NCBI GenBank assembly: GCA_016792845.1
Contig: JAEUKH010000032.1
Location: forward strand, 32,304-96,303
From: Myxococcales bacterium
GTDB lineage: Bacteria > Myxococcota_A > Polyangia > Polyangiales > Ga0077539
Reading direction: 5' to 3'
DNA length: 64,000 nt
The notes beneath the pieces were generated by a model, which had not been told where the DNA came from, did not search any database, and saw nothing but the letters and a program-made list of their open reading frames with translations. Below are positions 1-7,289 of this stretch, in pieces. The number at the start of each line of letters is the position of its first letter. The stretch's first letter is position 1. A program made the translations under genes and the position numbers.

Positions 1-1
1 C

Positions 2-508
2 GGCGACGTCTTCGGGAGCCTCGACGGCAAGACCGTCGAGATCATCAACACCGACGCCGAGGGGCGCCTCGTGCTCGCCGACGCCCTCGCCTACGCGCGC
101 AAGCTTGAGCCCGATTATCTCATCGACCACGCCACCCTCACCGGCGCGTGCCTGATCGCGCTGGGCACGCAGACCGCGGGCTTCTACGCCAACGACGACA
201 AGCTCGCCGAGCTGTACCTCGACGCCGCCCGCGGGGCCGGCGAGTCGCTCTGGCGCATGCCCTTGCTCGACGAGCTCCGCGACAGCCTCAAGAGCGACGT
301 GGCCGACATGAAGCACACCGGCGACCGCTACGGCGGGAGCATCACCGCGGCGCTCTTTCTCCGCGAGTTCGTGGGCGACGCGAAGTGGGCCCACCTCGAC
401 ATCGCGGGCCCGGCCTACCTCGACCGTCCGAGCGCGCTGTCGCCCAAGGGCGGCACTGGCTTCGGGCTCCTGACGATGGTTCGCTTCCTCGAAGCGCTCG
501 AAGGCTGA
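2..508 (+). CDS. pepA: Leucyl aminopeptidase (M17), C-terminal part
   Basis: The frame is open from the window edge, so only the last 168 residues are present. M17 cytosolic aminopeptidases remove N-terminal amino acids using two metal ions. The family signature NTDAEGRL is seen near residue 21; its Asp and Glu bind metal and its Arg is catalytic. Downstream blocks also match the family: DHATLTGA, then DMKHTGDRYGGSITAALFL, and the final HLDIAGPA segment. The part seen is the catalytic domain through to the normal C-terminus, with no break. The next gene starts 20 bp downstream on the same strand, so the two may be co-transcribed. Family assignment is secure; substrate preference cannot be read from this part. 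Confidence 0.95.
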   Translation, partial: GDVFGSLDGKTVEIINTDAEGRLVLADALAYARKLEPDYLIDHATLTGACLIALGTQTAGFYANDDKLAELYLDAARGAGESLWRMPLLDELRDSLKSDVADMKHTGDRYGGSITAALFLREFVGDAKWAHLDIAGPAYLDRPSALSPKGGTGFGLLTMVRFLEALEG

Positions 509-528
509 GGGGTGATGCGAGGCGCAGC

Positions 529-1089
529 GTGACGCCCGCGTCGCTCGCGGCGTTGCTGGCCTCGCGGCCTCGGCGGGTGCTCGCGTCTGAGCACCTGCGC
601 CCCGCGGCGGTGCTGGTGGCCTTGCTGGCGCCGCCCGATCTCGGGGCGCTGCCGCGGGTGTTGCTCACGCGTCGCAACGCAACCATGCGCGAGCACGCCG
701 GGCAGTACGCCTTTCCGGGCGGTCGCCGCGACCCCGACGACGTCGACGCGGTGGCCACGGCCTTGCGAGAGGCCCACGAAGAGGTGGGGCTCGCGCCCGC
801 GGCGGTGCGCGTCTTGGGGCTCCTCGACGACCTCCCGACGGTGACCGACTACCTCGTCACGCCGGTGCTCGGATGGGTCGCCGAGGCGCCCGTATGGCGG
901 CACAACCCCAGCGAGGTCGACCTGGTGGTCGAGCTCCCGCTCTCGGCCTTTGTGGGCCCTCGACAGCCCGTCACCATCGCGTGGCGCGGCGGCACCCGCG
1001 AGGTGCAGGTCTACGACGTCGGCCCCCACCGCATCTGGGGCGCCACCGCCGCGATGCTCGAATCGCTCGTCACAACCCTCGGCCTCTGA
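529..1089 (+). CDS. NUDIX hydrolase, CoA pyrophosphatase-like
   Basis: This 186-residue protein has a NUDIX box at about residues 63-87. GGRRDPDD leads into REAHEEVGL, which carries the REx2EE metal-binding core. The Asp-Pro-Asp-Asp sequence before the box and the following LPTVTDYLVTPVLGWV block are typical of the NudL/YeaB group, which hydrolyses the pyrophosphate of coenzyme A. That group assignment is family knowledge; the substrate is inferred. The GTG start at 529 lies 20 bp after the aminopeptidase stop and is the only start that gives the usual short N-terminus. An overlapping longer frame through the aminopeptidase gene is a shadow. Confidence 0.85.
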   Translation: MTPASLAALLASRPRRVLASEHLRPAAVLVALLAPPDLGALPRVLLTRRNATMREHAGQYAFPGGRRDPDDVDAVATALREAHEEVGLAPAAVRVLGLLDDLPTVTDYLVTPVLGWVAEAPVWRHNPSEVDLVVELPLSAFVGPRQPVTIAWRGGTREVQVYDVGPHRIWGATAAMLESLVTTLGL

Positions 1090-1090
1090 A

Positions 1091-1279
1091 TCCGACGCGG
1101 GCGGGGTGCGATCCGACGCGGGCGGGTTGCGATCCGATGCGGGCGGGGTGCGATCCGACGCGCTCGGGTTGCGATCCGACGCGGGCGGGGTGCGATCCGA
1201 CGCGGACGGGGTGCGATCCGACGCGGACGGGGTGCGATCCGACGCGCTCGGGGTGCGATCCGACGCGCTCGGGGTGCGA
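1091..1279. repeat. Nine-copy 21-bp tandem repeat between convergent genes
   Basis: Nine consecutive 21-bp units fill the whole space between two convergent stop codons. Each unit begins TCCGACGCGG (or a variant such as TCCGATGCGG) and ends GGGTGCGA or GGTTGCGA. Units differ only at a few positions (GGGC, GGAC or GCTC after GACGC, and one C/T change). Every junction contains GCGATC, so GATC recurs every 21 bp. Because 21 is a multiple of three, several frames stay open through it and encode seven-residue repeats, but none has a plausible gene start. The array starts 1 bp after the NUDIX stop and abuts the stop of the DsbA-like gene at 1280. Confidence 0.95.
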
Positions 1280-2617
1280 TCAGATGGTTAACAGCGAGTC
1301 GATGCGGGCGCGAAACTCGTCGAGGGGGCGTGCCCCGGCGATGAGGTGGCCGTTGAGAAAGACCGTGGGCGTGCCGACCCGCAGCCCCGTCGCCGAGAGG
1401 GCGCGCATGTCGGCCTCGATGAGCTCGCGGTGGGTGTGGGCGTCGAGGGCGCGACGAAAGCGCACGAGGTCGAGACCCATCGCGCGGGCGTAGCGCTCGA
1501 GCGCCGGGCGATCGAGGCCGCCCTCCTCTTGTTGGTGCTCGAAAATCATATCGTGGAAGCGCCAAAACCCCTCGTCGCCGCGCTGCGCCTGGGCCTCCCG
1601 GGCGGCCTCGGCGGCGAGCATCGCGAAGCCGTGGTTCGGCAACGGGTAGTCGCGCCACACGATGCGCAAACGGCCCGGGTACAGCGTGCGGAGCGAGGCC
1701 AAGGTGGGCTCAAGGCGGCGGCAGAAGCCGCACTGAAAGTCCGAGAAGACCTCCATGGTGACCGGCGCGTTGGCCTCGCCCCATACGGGCGCTCGCGCGG
1801 GAGCCGCGAGGGTGTGCGTGCGGAGCCAGGCCGCGCGCTCGGGGTCGGGGCGCTCGGGCGCGGGCAGCGGGTCGGCCACCGCGGCGGCGTACACCCGCGA
1901 CGGGTCGGTGACGTGGGCGGCGCGGTCGAGGGCGTTGAGGGTGAGCTGCTCGAAGTCGGCGAAGGCGCGGGCGCCCACCACGGTGGTGCCGTTCACCACG
2001 AAGGCCGGAGTGCCCGTGACGCCGAGCTGTTGCCCGAGGGCGATGTCGCGGTCGACGGCGTCGCGGTGGGTGCCCTCGTCGAGGGCGCGGGTGATGCCCT
2101 CGGGGAGCGCGCCTACGCGCACCGCGAGGCGCTCGATGAGCTCGCGCGAGAGGCTGTCTTGGTGGGCGAACAAGAGGTCGTGAAACTGCCAGAAGGCGGC
2201 GTGACCGCGCTGGGCGAAGACCTCGCTCGCGGCCTCGGCCGCAAGGTGCGCCTGCGGGTGCCGCGCCAAGGGGAAGTGACGCCACACCACCCGCACATCC
2301 GACGGAAACATCGCCCGAAGGTCGGTCGCGACGCTCCGCCCGCGGGCGCAGTACGGACACTGAAAATCCGAGAAGACCACCACGGTGACCCGCGCCTGCG
2401 CCGGGCCGAGCATGGGCGCCCCCGCCACGGGCACCCGCGGGCTGTCTTCGAGCGGAGCGCCCTCGATGGGGTCGTCGCCGGTGCGATGCAAGGGCGCAAC
2501 GCGCGCCGTCTCAGCCGACCCCGGCGCGGCCGCCGTCGTCGCCGTCGGACACCGCACCGGTTGGTACCGCGCGGTGCAGCCCACAAGGCAGAACAAGAGA
2601 CCCAAGCGACGCTTCAT
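1280..2617 (-). CDS. Lipoprotein with two tandem DsbA/thioredoxin domains
   Basis: The 445-residue protein starts MKRRLGLLFCLVGC, a lipoprotein signal with Cys at about 14, so it is probably membrane-anchored in the periplasm. Two DsbA-like (Thioredoxin_4) domains follow. The first has SDFQCPYC and a cis-Pro loop GVTGTPAF; the second has SDFQCGFC and RVGTPTVF. Both keep CxxC, so both could be redox active in disulfide exchange. They share DFQC, FWxFHD and the LAAEAA helix, which indicates internal duplication. The ATG at 2617 is preferred to the adjacent GTG at 2620. The gene converges on the 21-bp repeat array. Confidence 0.9.
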   Translation of the reverse strand: MKRRLGLLFCLVGCTARYQPVRCPTATTAAAPGSAETARVAPLHRTGDDPIEGAPLEDSPRVPVAGAPMLGPAQARVTVVVFSDFQCPYCARGRSVATDLRAMFPSDVRVVWRHFPLARHPQAHLAAEAASEVFAQRGHAAFWQFHDLLFAHQDSLSRELIERLAVRVGALPEGITRALDEGTHRDAVDRDIALGQQLGVTGTPAFVVNGTTVVGARAFADFEQLTLNALDRAAHVTDPSRVYAAAVADPLPAPERPDPERAAWLRTHTLAAPARAPVWGEANAPVTMEVFSDFQCGFCRRLEPTLASLRTLYPGRLRIVWRDYPLPNHGFAMLAAEAAREAQAQRGDEGFWRFHDMIFEHQQEEGGLDRPALERYARAMGLDLVRFRRALDAHTHRELIEADMRALSATGLRVGTPTVFLNGHLIAGARPLDEFRARIDSLLTI

Positions 2618-2719
2618 CACGGCCGCCGGAGACTACACAAAACCTACGCCGGGTCGAACGAGATGCGCCCCGTCACCCGAAGGCCGCGCGCCGCACCGCC
2701 CGCACACCCCGCGGCGGCT

Positions 2720-2747
2720 TTGCAAGGCCCGAGGGAGCGCATAGAGT
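2720..2747 (+). promoter_or_regulatory. Promoter of the VWA lipoprotein gene
   Basis: TTGCAA at 2720-2725 and TAGAGT at 2742-2747 are separated by 16 bp, a good sigma-70-type pair in this GC-rich background. Transcription would begin near 2753-2756, almost at the ATG at 2758, which implies a leaderless message. This is why 2758 rather than the GTG at 2746, which lies inside the -10 box, was chosen as the start. Confidence 0.5.
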
Positions 2748-2757
2748 GACCGATGTG

Positions 2758-3885
2758 ATGCGCGCACGGCTGGCAGTGTGGGTGACCGCGTTGGCGATGA
2801 GCGGCCTCGTCGCGTGCGGCGCGCGGACGGGCCTGCGGAGCCCCGAGCCAGACGCCAGCGTCGACGCGCCCGACGCGGTGGATGCGCCCGATGTTTTTGA
2901 CGCGCCCGATGTTTTTGACGTGCCCGATGTGTTCGATGCGCCCGACGTGTGCGCCGAGCAGCCGCGGCCCCTCGAACGCTTCGCCGCCGAGGTGATCTTC
3001 GTGATCGACCGCTCGGGCAGCATGAACGACCTCTTGCGCCCAGACGTGCGCCGGTGGGACGCGCTGACCGACGCGCTGAGGGCGACGCTCCCGGCGGTCG
3101 ACTTCGAGCTCTTCACGGGGCTCTTGCGCTACCCCGGGGGCGCCGTCGTCGACGGGAGCTCGTGCGGCGCGTTCGGCGCCATCGACCTCGCCCCGCGCGC
3201 CCGCAACGCCGCCGCGGTGTTGGGGCTCCTCGACGCGACCCGCCCCAATGGCGGCACGCCCACCTACGACGCCCTCGCCGCCGCGGCCCGCTACTTCGAC
3301 GAGAACCCTCCGCTCGGCCGCGTGCGGGGTCGCTTCCTGGTCTTGGCCACCGACGGCGGGCCCAACTGCAACACCGCCCTCAGCGCGGCGAGCTGTGTGT
3401 GCACCAACCCCCGGGGGTGTCTCGGCGCGCGGGGCAACCTCTCGTGCCTCGACGATCGACGCACGGTGGCGCTCCTCGAAGGGCTCGCCCGGCGCGGCGT
3501 CGAGACCTTCGTGATCGGCGCCGTGGCGACCGACCCGACCCTCGGTCGCACCCTCGACGCCATGGCCGTCGCCGGGGGTCAACCGCGGAGTGCGGCTTCT
3601 GGCCCGCGGTACTACCCCGCAGAGGATGCAGAGCAGTTTACGGCATCGTTTCGAAGCATCACGACGGCGTTGGCGCGGTGTCGGTATGTGACCAACCCCT
3701 TCGACGACCCTGATCTGGCGGTGCTTCGTGTCGGCGCTGACGAGGTTGCGCGCGACCCTTCGCACCGCGAGGGGTGGGATTGGGCCCGCGCCGAGACCGG
3801 CGAACTTTTGCTTTACGGCGCGGCGTGTGAACGAGCTCAGCGGTCTTCGGTGCGGCTCTCGCGTCGTTGCGCGGGGGGCCCCTAG
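2758..3885 (+). CDS. VWA-domain lipoprotein with DAPD-rich linker
   Basis: The 375-residue protein has a signal peptide ending in the lipobox LVAC. A linker rich in DAPD and DVFDAPD repeats follows at about residues 30-65, then a von Willebrand factor A domain. The MIDAS metal site is visible as DRSGSM, a Thr in TPTYDAL and the Asp in ATDGG. A Cys cluster (CNTALSAASCVCTNPRGC) inside the domain suggests disulfides. Such proteins are common in Myxococcota and are probably surface adhesion or sensing proteins, but the ligand is unknown. The last 300 bp are less GC-rich than the rest. No gene partner is evident. Confidence 0.8.
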   Translation: MRARLAVWVTALAMSGLVACGARTGLRSPEPDASVDAPDAVDAPDVFDAPDVFDVPDVFDAPDVCAEQPRPLERFAAEVIFVIDRSGSMNDLLRPDVRRWDALTDALRATLPAVDFELFTGLLRYPGGAVVDGSSCGAFGAIDLAPRARNAAAVLGLLDATRPNGGTPTYDALAAAARYFDENPPLGRVRGRFLVLATDGGPNCNTALSAASCVCTNPRGCLGARGNLSCLDDRRTVALLEGLARRGVETFVIGAVATDPTLGRTLDAMAVAGGQPRSAASGPRYYPAEDAEQFTASFRSITTALARCRYVTNPFDDPDLAVLRVGADEVARDPSHREGWDWARAETGELLLYGAACERAQRSSVRLSRRCAGGP

Positions 3886-3890
3886 CCGCA

Positions 3891-3909
3891 CAGAATTGCC
3901 GCAGTTCTG
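3891..3909. promoter_or_regulatory. Near-perfect 19-bp dyad upstream of the OmpA gene
   Basis: CAGAATTGCCGCAGTTCTG reads as an inverted repeat with one mismatched pair around a central C. It begins 6 bp after the VWA stop and about 205 bp before the OmpA start. It could be an operator or part of a termination structure. There is no T tract after it, so an operator is slightly favoured. Confidence 0.35.
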
Positions 3910-3945
3910 CACAGGGTAGAGCTCTGCGCGGGCTGTGGTGATTTC

Positions 3946-3976
3946 TTGCCCTGCGGCGGGCAAAGGTCTGTATTCT
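3946..3976 (+). promoter_or_regulatory. Possible promoter overlapping a small hairpin
   Basis: TTGCCC at 3946-3951 and GGGCAA at 3958-3963 form a 6-bp stem. TATTCT at 3971-3976 could serve as a -10 box with TTGCCC as a poor -35 at 19 bp. This would drive the OmpA gene with a leader of about 130 nt. The call is weak and rests only on position and base composition. Confidence 0.25.
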
Positions 3977-4113
3977 CTGTGCGTGAGCGGGGTCGGCGTT
4001 CATACCGACTCTAGCTCGGGTGAAGCACTTGTGGGCATCGCAAGGCGGGCCCAGCAGATCTAACCGGCATCACCCATTAGCGGGATGTCCACGAAGAACG
4101 AGGTCTTGGCATC

Positions 4114-5739
4114 ATGACGAAGGGATCGAAGTCGGGCAGAAGGCTCTCTCCGCGTCTTGCGGGTGTGTTGGCTGCGATGGCTGCATTGGGTGCGGTCACC
4201 GAGGCGAACGCGCAGGTGCTTTCGCGCTTTGCGCTGCGCGGCGAGTTCGGGGGCGGCACCATGTTGGCGTCACACCAGCGTGACGTGCTTGGGTACGACT
4301 CGTTTGCGATTCAGGCCACGGGGCGCCTGGGCATCACGTTGGTGGGGCCGGTTGCGCTCCAGCTTGGGGTGGCGAACTGGTTCTTCCCGGCGGCGAACGA
4401 CTCGAACGGCGCCGCCCGTGACACGGGCCGTGTGCTCGCGCCGATGGCGGGTCTTCGCTTCGAGCCGCGCTTGGGCCCGGGCCGCTTCTTTATCGACGTC
4501 AACGGCGGGTACGCGTTCACCGGCGACGATCGTCGGTTTACGTTCGACGCGGGGCTCGGCTACGAGTTCCAGGTGACGCGGGCCTTCCACATCGGCCCGG
4601 CGGTTCGCTACGGCCAGGTGTTCCAGCAGGCCGAGGTTGACGGCATCGCGCAGAACTTCCCCGACAAAGACGCTTCGTACTTCTCGGTGGGGCTCTCGAT
4701 CGCGCTGCGGTACCCGCCCGACGAGGCAGCGGCTCCGTCTGACCGCGACGGCGACGGCGTGGTCGACGCTGACGACCAGTGTGTTGACGTGCCCGCGGGC
4801 CCGACCCCCGACCCGAACCGTCAGGGCTGCCCGGCTCCGACCGACCGTGACAGCGACGGCGTCAACGACGACAACGACCAGTGCCCCGACGTGCCGCAGG
4901 GTGACCATCCCGATCCGGCCCGCAACGGGTGCCCGATCGCAGACCAAGACCACGACGGCGTGCTCGACTCTGACGACCAGTGTCCGACCGAGCCGCAGGG
5001 CGCGACCCCCGACCCGGCGCGTCGCGGCTGCCCGGCGGGCGACCGTGACCGTGACGGCGTGATCGACCCCGAAGACCAGTGCGTCGACGTGCCCGCGGGC
5101 GCGCGCCCGAGCACGGCCCGCCGCGGCTGCCCGGCGCCTGACGCCGACCACGACGGCATCATCGACCAGCCCGAGGGGCCCGATCAGTGCCCCGACCGGC
5201 CTGAGACCTTCAACGGCAACCAAGACGACGACGGTTGCCCCGACGGCGCCGCCCTCGCCGAGCAGGTCGGCACGCAGATTCGCATCCTCCAGCAGGTGAA
5301 CTTCCGCACCGACAGCGACGAGATCACGGGGCGCCAGTCGTTCCAGGTTCTCGAAGCCGTGGTGGGCATCCTCCGGGCGATGACGAACATCACCGCGATC
5401 GACGTGCAGGGTCACACCGACGACCGCGGCGCGGCCGATCACAACCGCGACCTCTCGAACCGTCGCGCCGCCTCGGTGGTGCACTACCTCACCGAGCACG
5501 GCCTCGAAGCGGGTCGTCTCAGCTCGCACGGCTTCGGCCCTGACTGCCCTGCGATCCCCGGCACCAGCCGTGCGGCCCGCGCGGCCAACCGTCGCGTGCA
5601 GTTCGTGATCGTGTCGCCCGAGACCCCGGCGGGTCAGTGCGTCAACGGCGTGACCATCGGCACGCCGTCGAACAACGCCAACCCGGCGCCCCCGGCTGAA
5701 GAGGGTGGCCGTCACGGCCGCCGTCACCGTCGGCACTGA
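4114..5739 (+). CDS. OmpA-family outer-membrane protein with thrombospondin type 3 repeats
   Basis: The 541-residue protein begins with a signal peptide cleaved after about residue 34 (EANAQ). A predicted eight-stranded barrel region spans about 40-200. Five Asp-rich calcium-binding type 3 repeats follow at about 208-375 (DRDGDGVVDADDQC, DRDSDGVNDDNDQC, DQDHDGVLDSDDQC and others). The C-terminal OmpA/MotB domain at about 395-510 carries the peptidoglycan-binding pattern HTDDRGAADHNRDLSNRRA. The protein should tie the outer membrane to peptidoglycan through a rigid calcium-dependent rod. A GAGG sequence 10 nt before the ATG supports the start. A strong hairpin follows the stop. Confidence 0.92.
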   Translation: MTKGSKSGRRLSPRLAGVLAAMAALGAVTEANAQVLSRFALRGEFGGGTMLASHQRDVLGYDSFAIQATGRLGITLVGPVALQLGVANWFFPAANDSNGAARDTGRVLAPMAGLRFEPRLGPGRFFIDVNGGYAFTGDDRRFTFDAGLGYEFQVTRAFHIGPAVRYGQVFQQAEVDGIAQNFPDKDASYFSVGLSIALRYPPDEAAAPSDRDGDGVVDADDQCVDVPAGPTPDPNRQGCPAPTDRDSDGVNDDNDQCPDVPQGDHPDPARNGCPIADQDHDGVLDSDDQCPTEPQGATPDPARRGCPAGDRDRDGVIDPEDQCVDVPAGARPSTARRGCPAPDADHDGIIDQPEGPDQCPDRPETFNGNQDDDGCPDGAALAEQVGTQIRILQQVNFRTDSDEITGRQSFQVLEAVVGILRAMTNITAIDVQGHTDDRGAADHNRDLSNRRAASVVHYLTEHGLEAGRLSSHGFGPDCPAIPGTSRAARAANRRVQFVIVSPETPAGQCVNGVTIGTPSNNANPAPPAEEGGRHGRRHRRH

Positions 5740-5764
5740 GCGATCGCCCTGAGAGGGGCTGCGG

Positions 5765-5801
5765 CGCGCCCGGCTTCGGAGGCAACTCCGGGTCGGGCGC
5801 G
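5765..5801 (+). terminator. Strong hairpin, probable terminator of the OmpA gene
   Basis: The outer stem CGCGCCCG (5765-5772) pairs perfectly with CGGGCGCG (5794-5801). The inner stem CGGAG/CTCCG closes a GCAA tetraloop (5782-5785). It is followed by TTGCGTTTGG, which is only modestly T-rich. It lies 25 bp after the OmpA stop and before a gene on the opposite strand, the expected place for a terminator. Confidence 0.65.
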
Positions 5802-5895
5802 TTGCGTTTGGGGGCGCGACGGGGCGCACGCGCTGCGACGCCACGATGCACGGCTCGATGCTCGTTGATGAGGGGAGAAGGGGCGTGTGCGGGGC

Positions 5896-6366
5896 TCAGC
5901 GCGAGGCGGGCGCGCTGGCGTCGGAGGCCACGGCGGCGTCGCCCGGGGCGTTGGCTTCGAGGGCCGCGAAGAGCTCGGTGTCGCCCGAGACGATGGCCTC
6001 GTCGGTGAGGCGCCACCCGGCGGCGCGCAGCTCCCAGTGCTCTTCGACGATGGTCTCGCGGATCATGGTGCTGTCGTTGCCGCGCACCCAAGAGACTTGA
6101 AGACGCGCCGAGCCGCGGGTGCCGTTGACCCGAGCGCCGTCGAGCTCGAGGTCGACGATGTTGACCCGCCGACCCCAGTTGCGATGGTGCTGCGTAAAGG
6201 CCTCGCGGAGGCTCGAATCAACGCTCCCCTCGGCGGCCGGGAGCCTGCCCCATCGGAGGTCGTCGTGAAAGAGCGCGGCGGTCTCGTCGAAGCTCGGGCG
6301 TGTCGGCGAGACGCATCCGAGGGTGAGGGTCAGGGCGAGGGCGAGGCGAGACGGCAGAGAGGCCAT
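5896..6366 (-). CDS. Predicted small lipoprotein, NTF2-like fold possible
   Basis: The 156-residue protein begins MASLPSRLALALTLTLGC, a lipoprotein signal with the lipobox LTLGC. The mature part (FDETAALFHDDLRWGRL through EEHWELRAAGWRLTDE) has the helix-then-strands pattern of small NTF2-like proteins, but no diagnostic residue was recognised. The tail is Ala/Asp/Ser-rich and disordered. The ATG at 6366 was chosen over one 48 bp upstream because it starts the signal peptide cleanly. TATCGC lies 7 nt upstream. The function is unknown. Confidence 0.6.
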   Translation of the reverse strand: MASLPSRLALALTLTLGCVSPTRPSFDETAALFHDDLRWGRLPAAEGSVDSSLREAFTQHHRNWGRRVNIVDLELDGARVNGTRGSARLQVSWVRGNDSTMIRETIVEEHWELRAAGWRLTDEAIVSGDTELFAALEANAPGDAAVASDASAPASR

Positions 6367-6420
6367 GCCCGAGGCGATACCGCGAGGCCGCGGGCGGCCA
6401 CGAATTCTCGGCACACTCGC

Positions 6421-7257
6421 TCAGGCCGCGGCGATCTCGCGCCACGCTTCGGTCTCTGCGGCGAGGGCTTCGTCTTCGCGCGCCAGCGATTCGACGAGGG
6501 TGCCCTCGGGGCCCGCCGCGCCCTGCGCGTCGAGCGAGCGCGCGATGCGTACGAACGACTCGACGCCGGTGACGAGGCGCGCGTCGATGGCGTCGAGGGC
6601 GCTGCGGGGCGCTCCCCGCGCGGCCAGCTCAAGGCGACGGTCGAGGGCCGCCGAGAAGGCCACCCAGGCGGCTTCGAGGCGGTCGCGACGGGGCCTCGCG
6701 TCGAGGCCCAGGGCAGCCCTGAGAGACCACTGGCGGTGAAGCTCGACGGCGCGTTCGAGCGAGGCCGAGAGGGGCCCCTCGACGCGGGTCGCGGCGTGAC
6801 GCAGCTCGGCCGTTCGCGCGTCGTCGACGACGAGCCAGAAGCCCACCCCGAGGAGCGCCGCGCAAACCAACACCGAGGCGCCGCGCACCACGGCCTCGTC
6901 GGCGCCGCCCCACCGCGTGGCCACGAGGGCCGCAGCGGCGCCGCTCAGCCCCACCACGAGGGCGCCCAGCGCGCGGGCCCGCGGCGTCGGCGCGCGCCAG
7001 AGGCGGGCCGCGAAGATCGAGACGGCGAAGAGCGCTCCGCCGAGCGGCGAGAGCTGCGACCCCAGGGCCACGAGGCCGAGGCCGCCGAGGGCGCCCGAGG
7101 CGATGGCGCGCGGCCCCGGGCGACCGTCGACGAGGCCCGCGAGCCCGACGCTCAGGCCGAGGGTCAGCAGCGGCGGCCCCAAGCCCTCTGACCCGAGCAG
7201 GGCAGGCAGCGCGACCCAGGCGACGCCCAACAGGCTAGATTGAAGGAGCTTTGACAT
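6421..7257 (-). CDS. Hypothetical multi-pass membrane protein
   Basis: The first two thirds of this 278-residue protein are hydrophobic, with about six predicted transmembrane helices rich in Gly, Ala and Leu. The last 100 residues are soluble and helical (ELHRQWSLRAALGLD, DRRLELAARG). No family motif was recognised. AGAGGG 8 nt upstream of the ATG is a good ribosome site. The gene lies 32 bp downstream of the VWA gene stop at 7290 on the same strand, so the two are probably co-transcribed. Confidence 0.6.
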   Translation of the reverse strand: MSKLLQSSLLGVAWVALPALLGSEGLGPPLLTLGLSVGLAGLVDGRPGPRAIASGALGGLGLVALGSQLSPLGGALFAVSIFAARLWRAPTPRARALGALVVGLSGAAAALVATRWGGADEAVVRGASVLVCAALLGVGFWLVVDDARTAELRHAATRVEGPLSASLERAVELHRQWSLRAALGLDARPRRDRLEAAWVAFSAALDRRLELAARGAPRSALDAIDARLVTGVESFVRIARSLDAQGAAGPEGTLVESLAREDEALAAETEAWREIAAA

Positions 7258-7289
7258 CTCAGGTGCCCTCTTCGTGACTGAATGGTGAT

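Noticed and set aside
1091..1279. Repeat array considered as a CRISPR array
   Set aside because: Units are contiguous with no spacers, and no cas genes are present.
950..1291. Open frames through the 21-bp repeats encoding seven-residue repeats
   Set aside because: They have no start, no ribosome site and exist only because the unit length is a multiple of three.
1346..2749. 467-codon open frame opposite the double-DsbA gene
   Set aside because: It is an antisense shadow caused by high third-position GC; its product is low-complexity Arg/Gly/Val with no domain.
2746..2757. GTG at 2746 as start of the VWA lipoprotein
   Set aside because: It lies within the probable -10 box TAGAGT, so ATG 2758 was preferred despite GAGGGA upstream.
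4270..5844. 524-codon open frame opposite the OmpA gene
   Set aside because: The Asp-rich type 3 repeats leave the opposite strand open; the product is Val/Arg-rich and resembles no protein.
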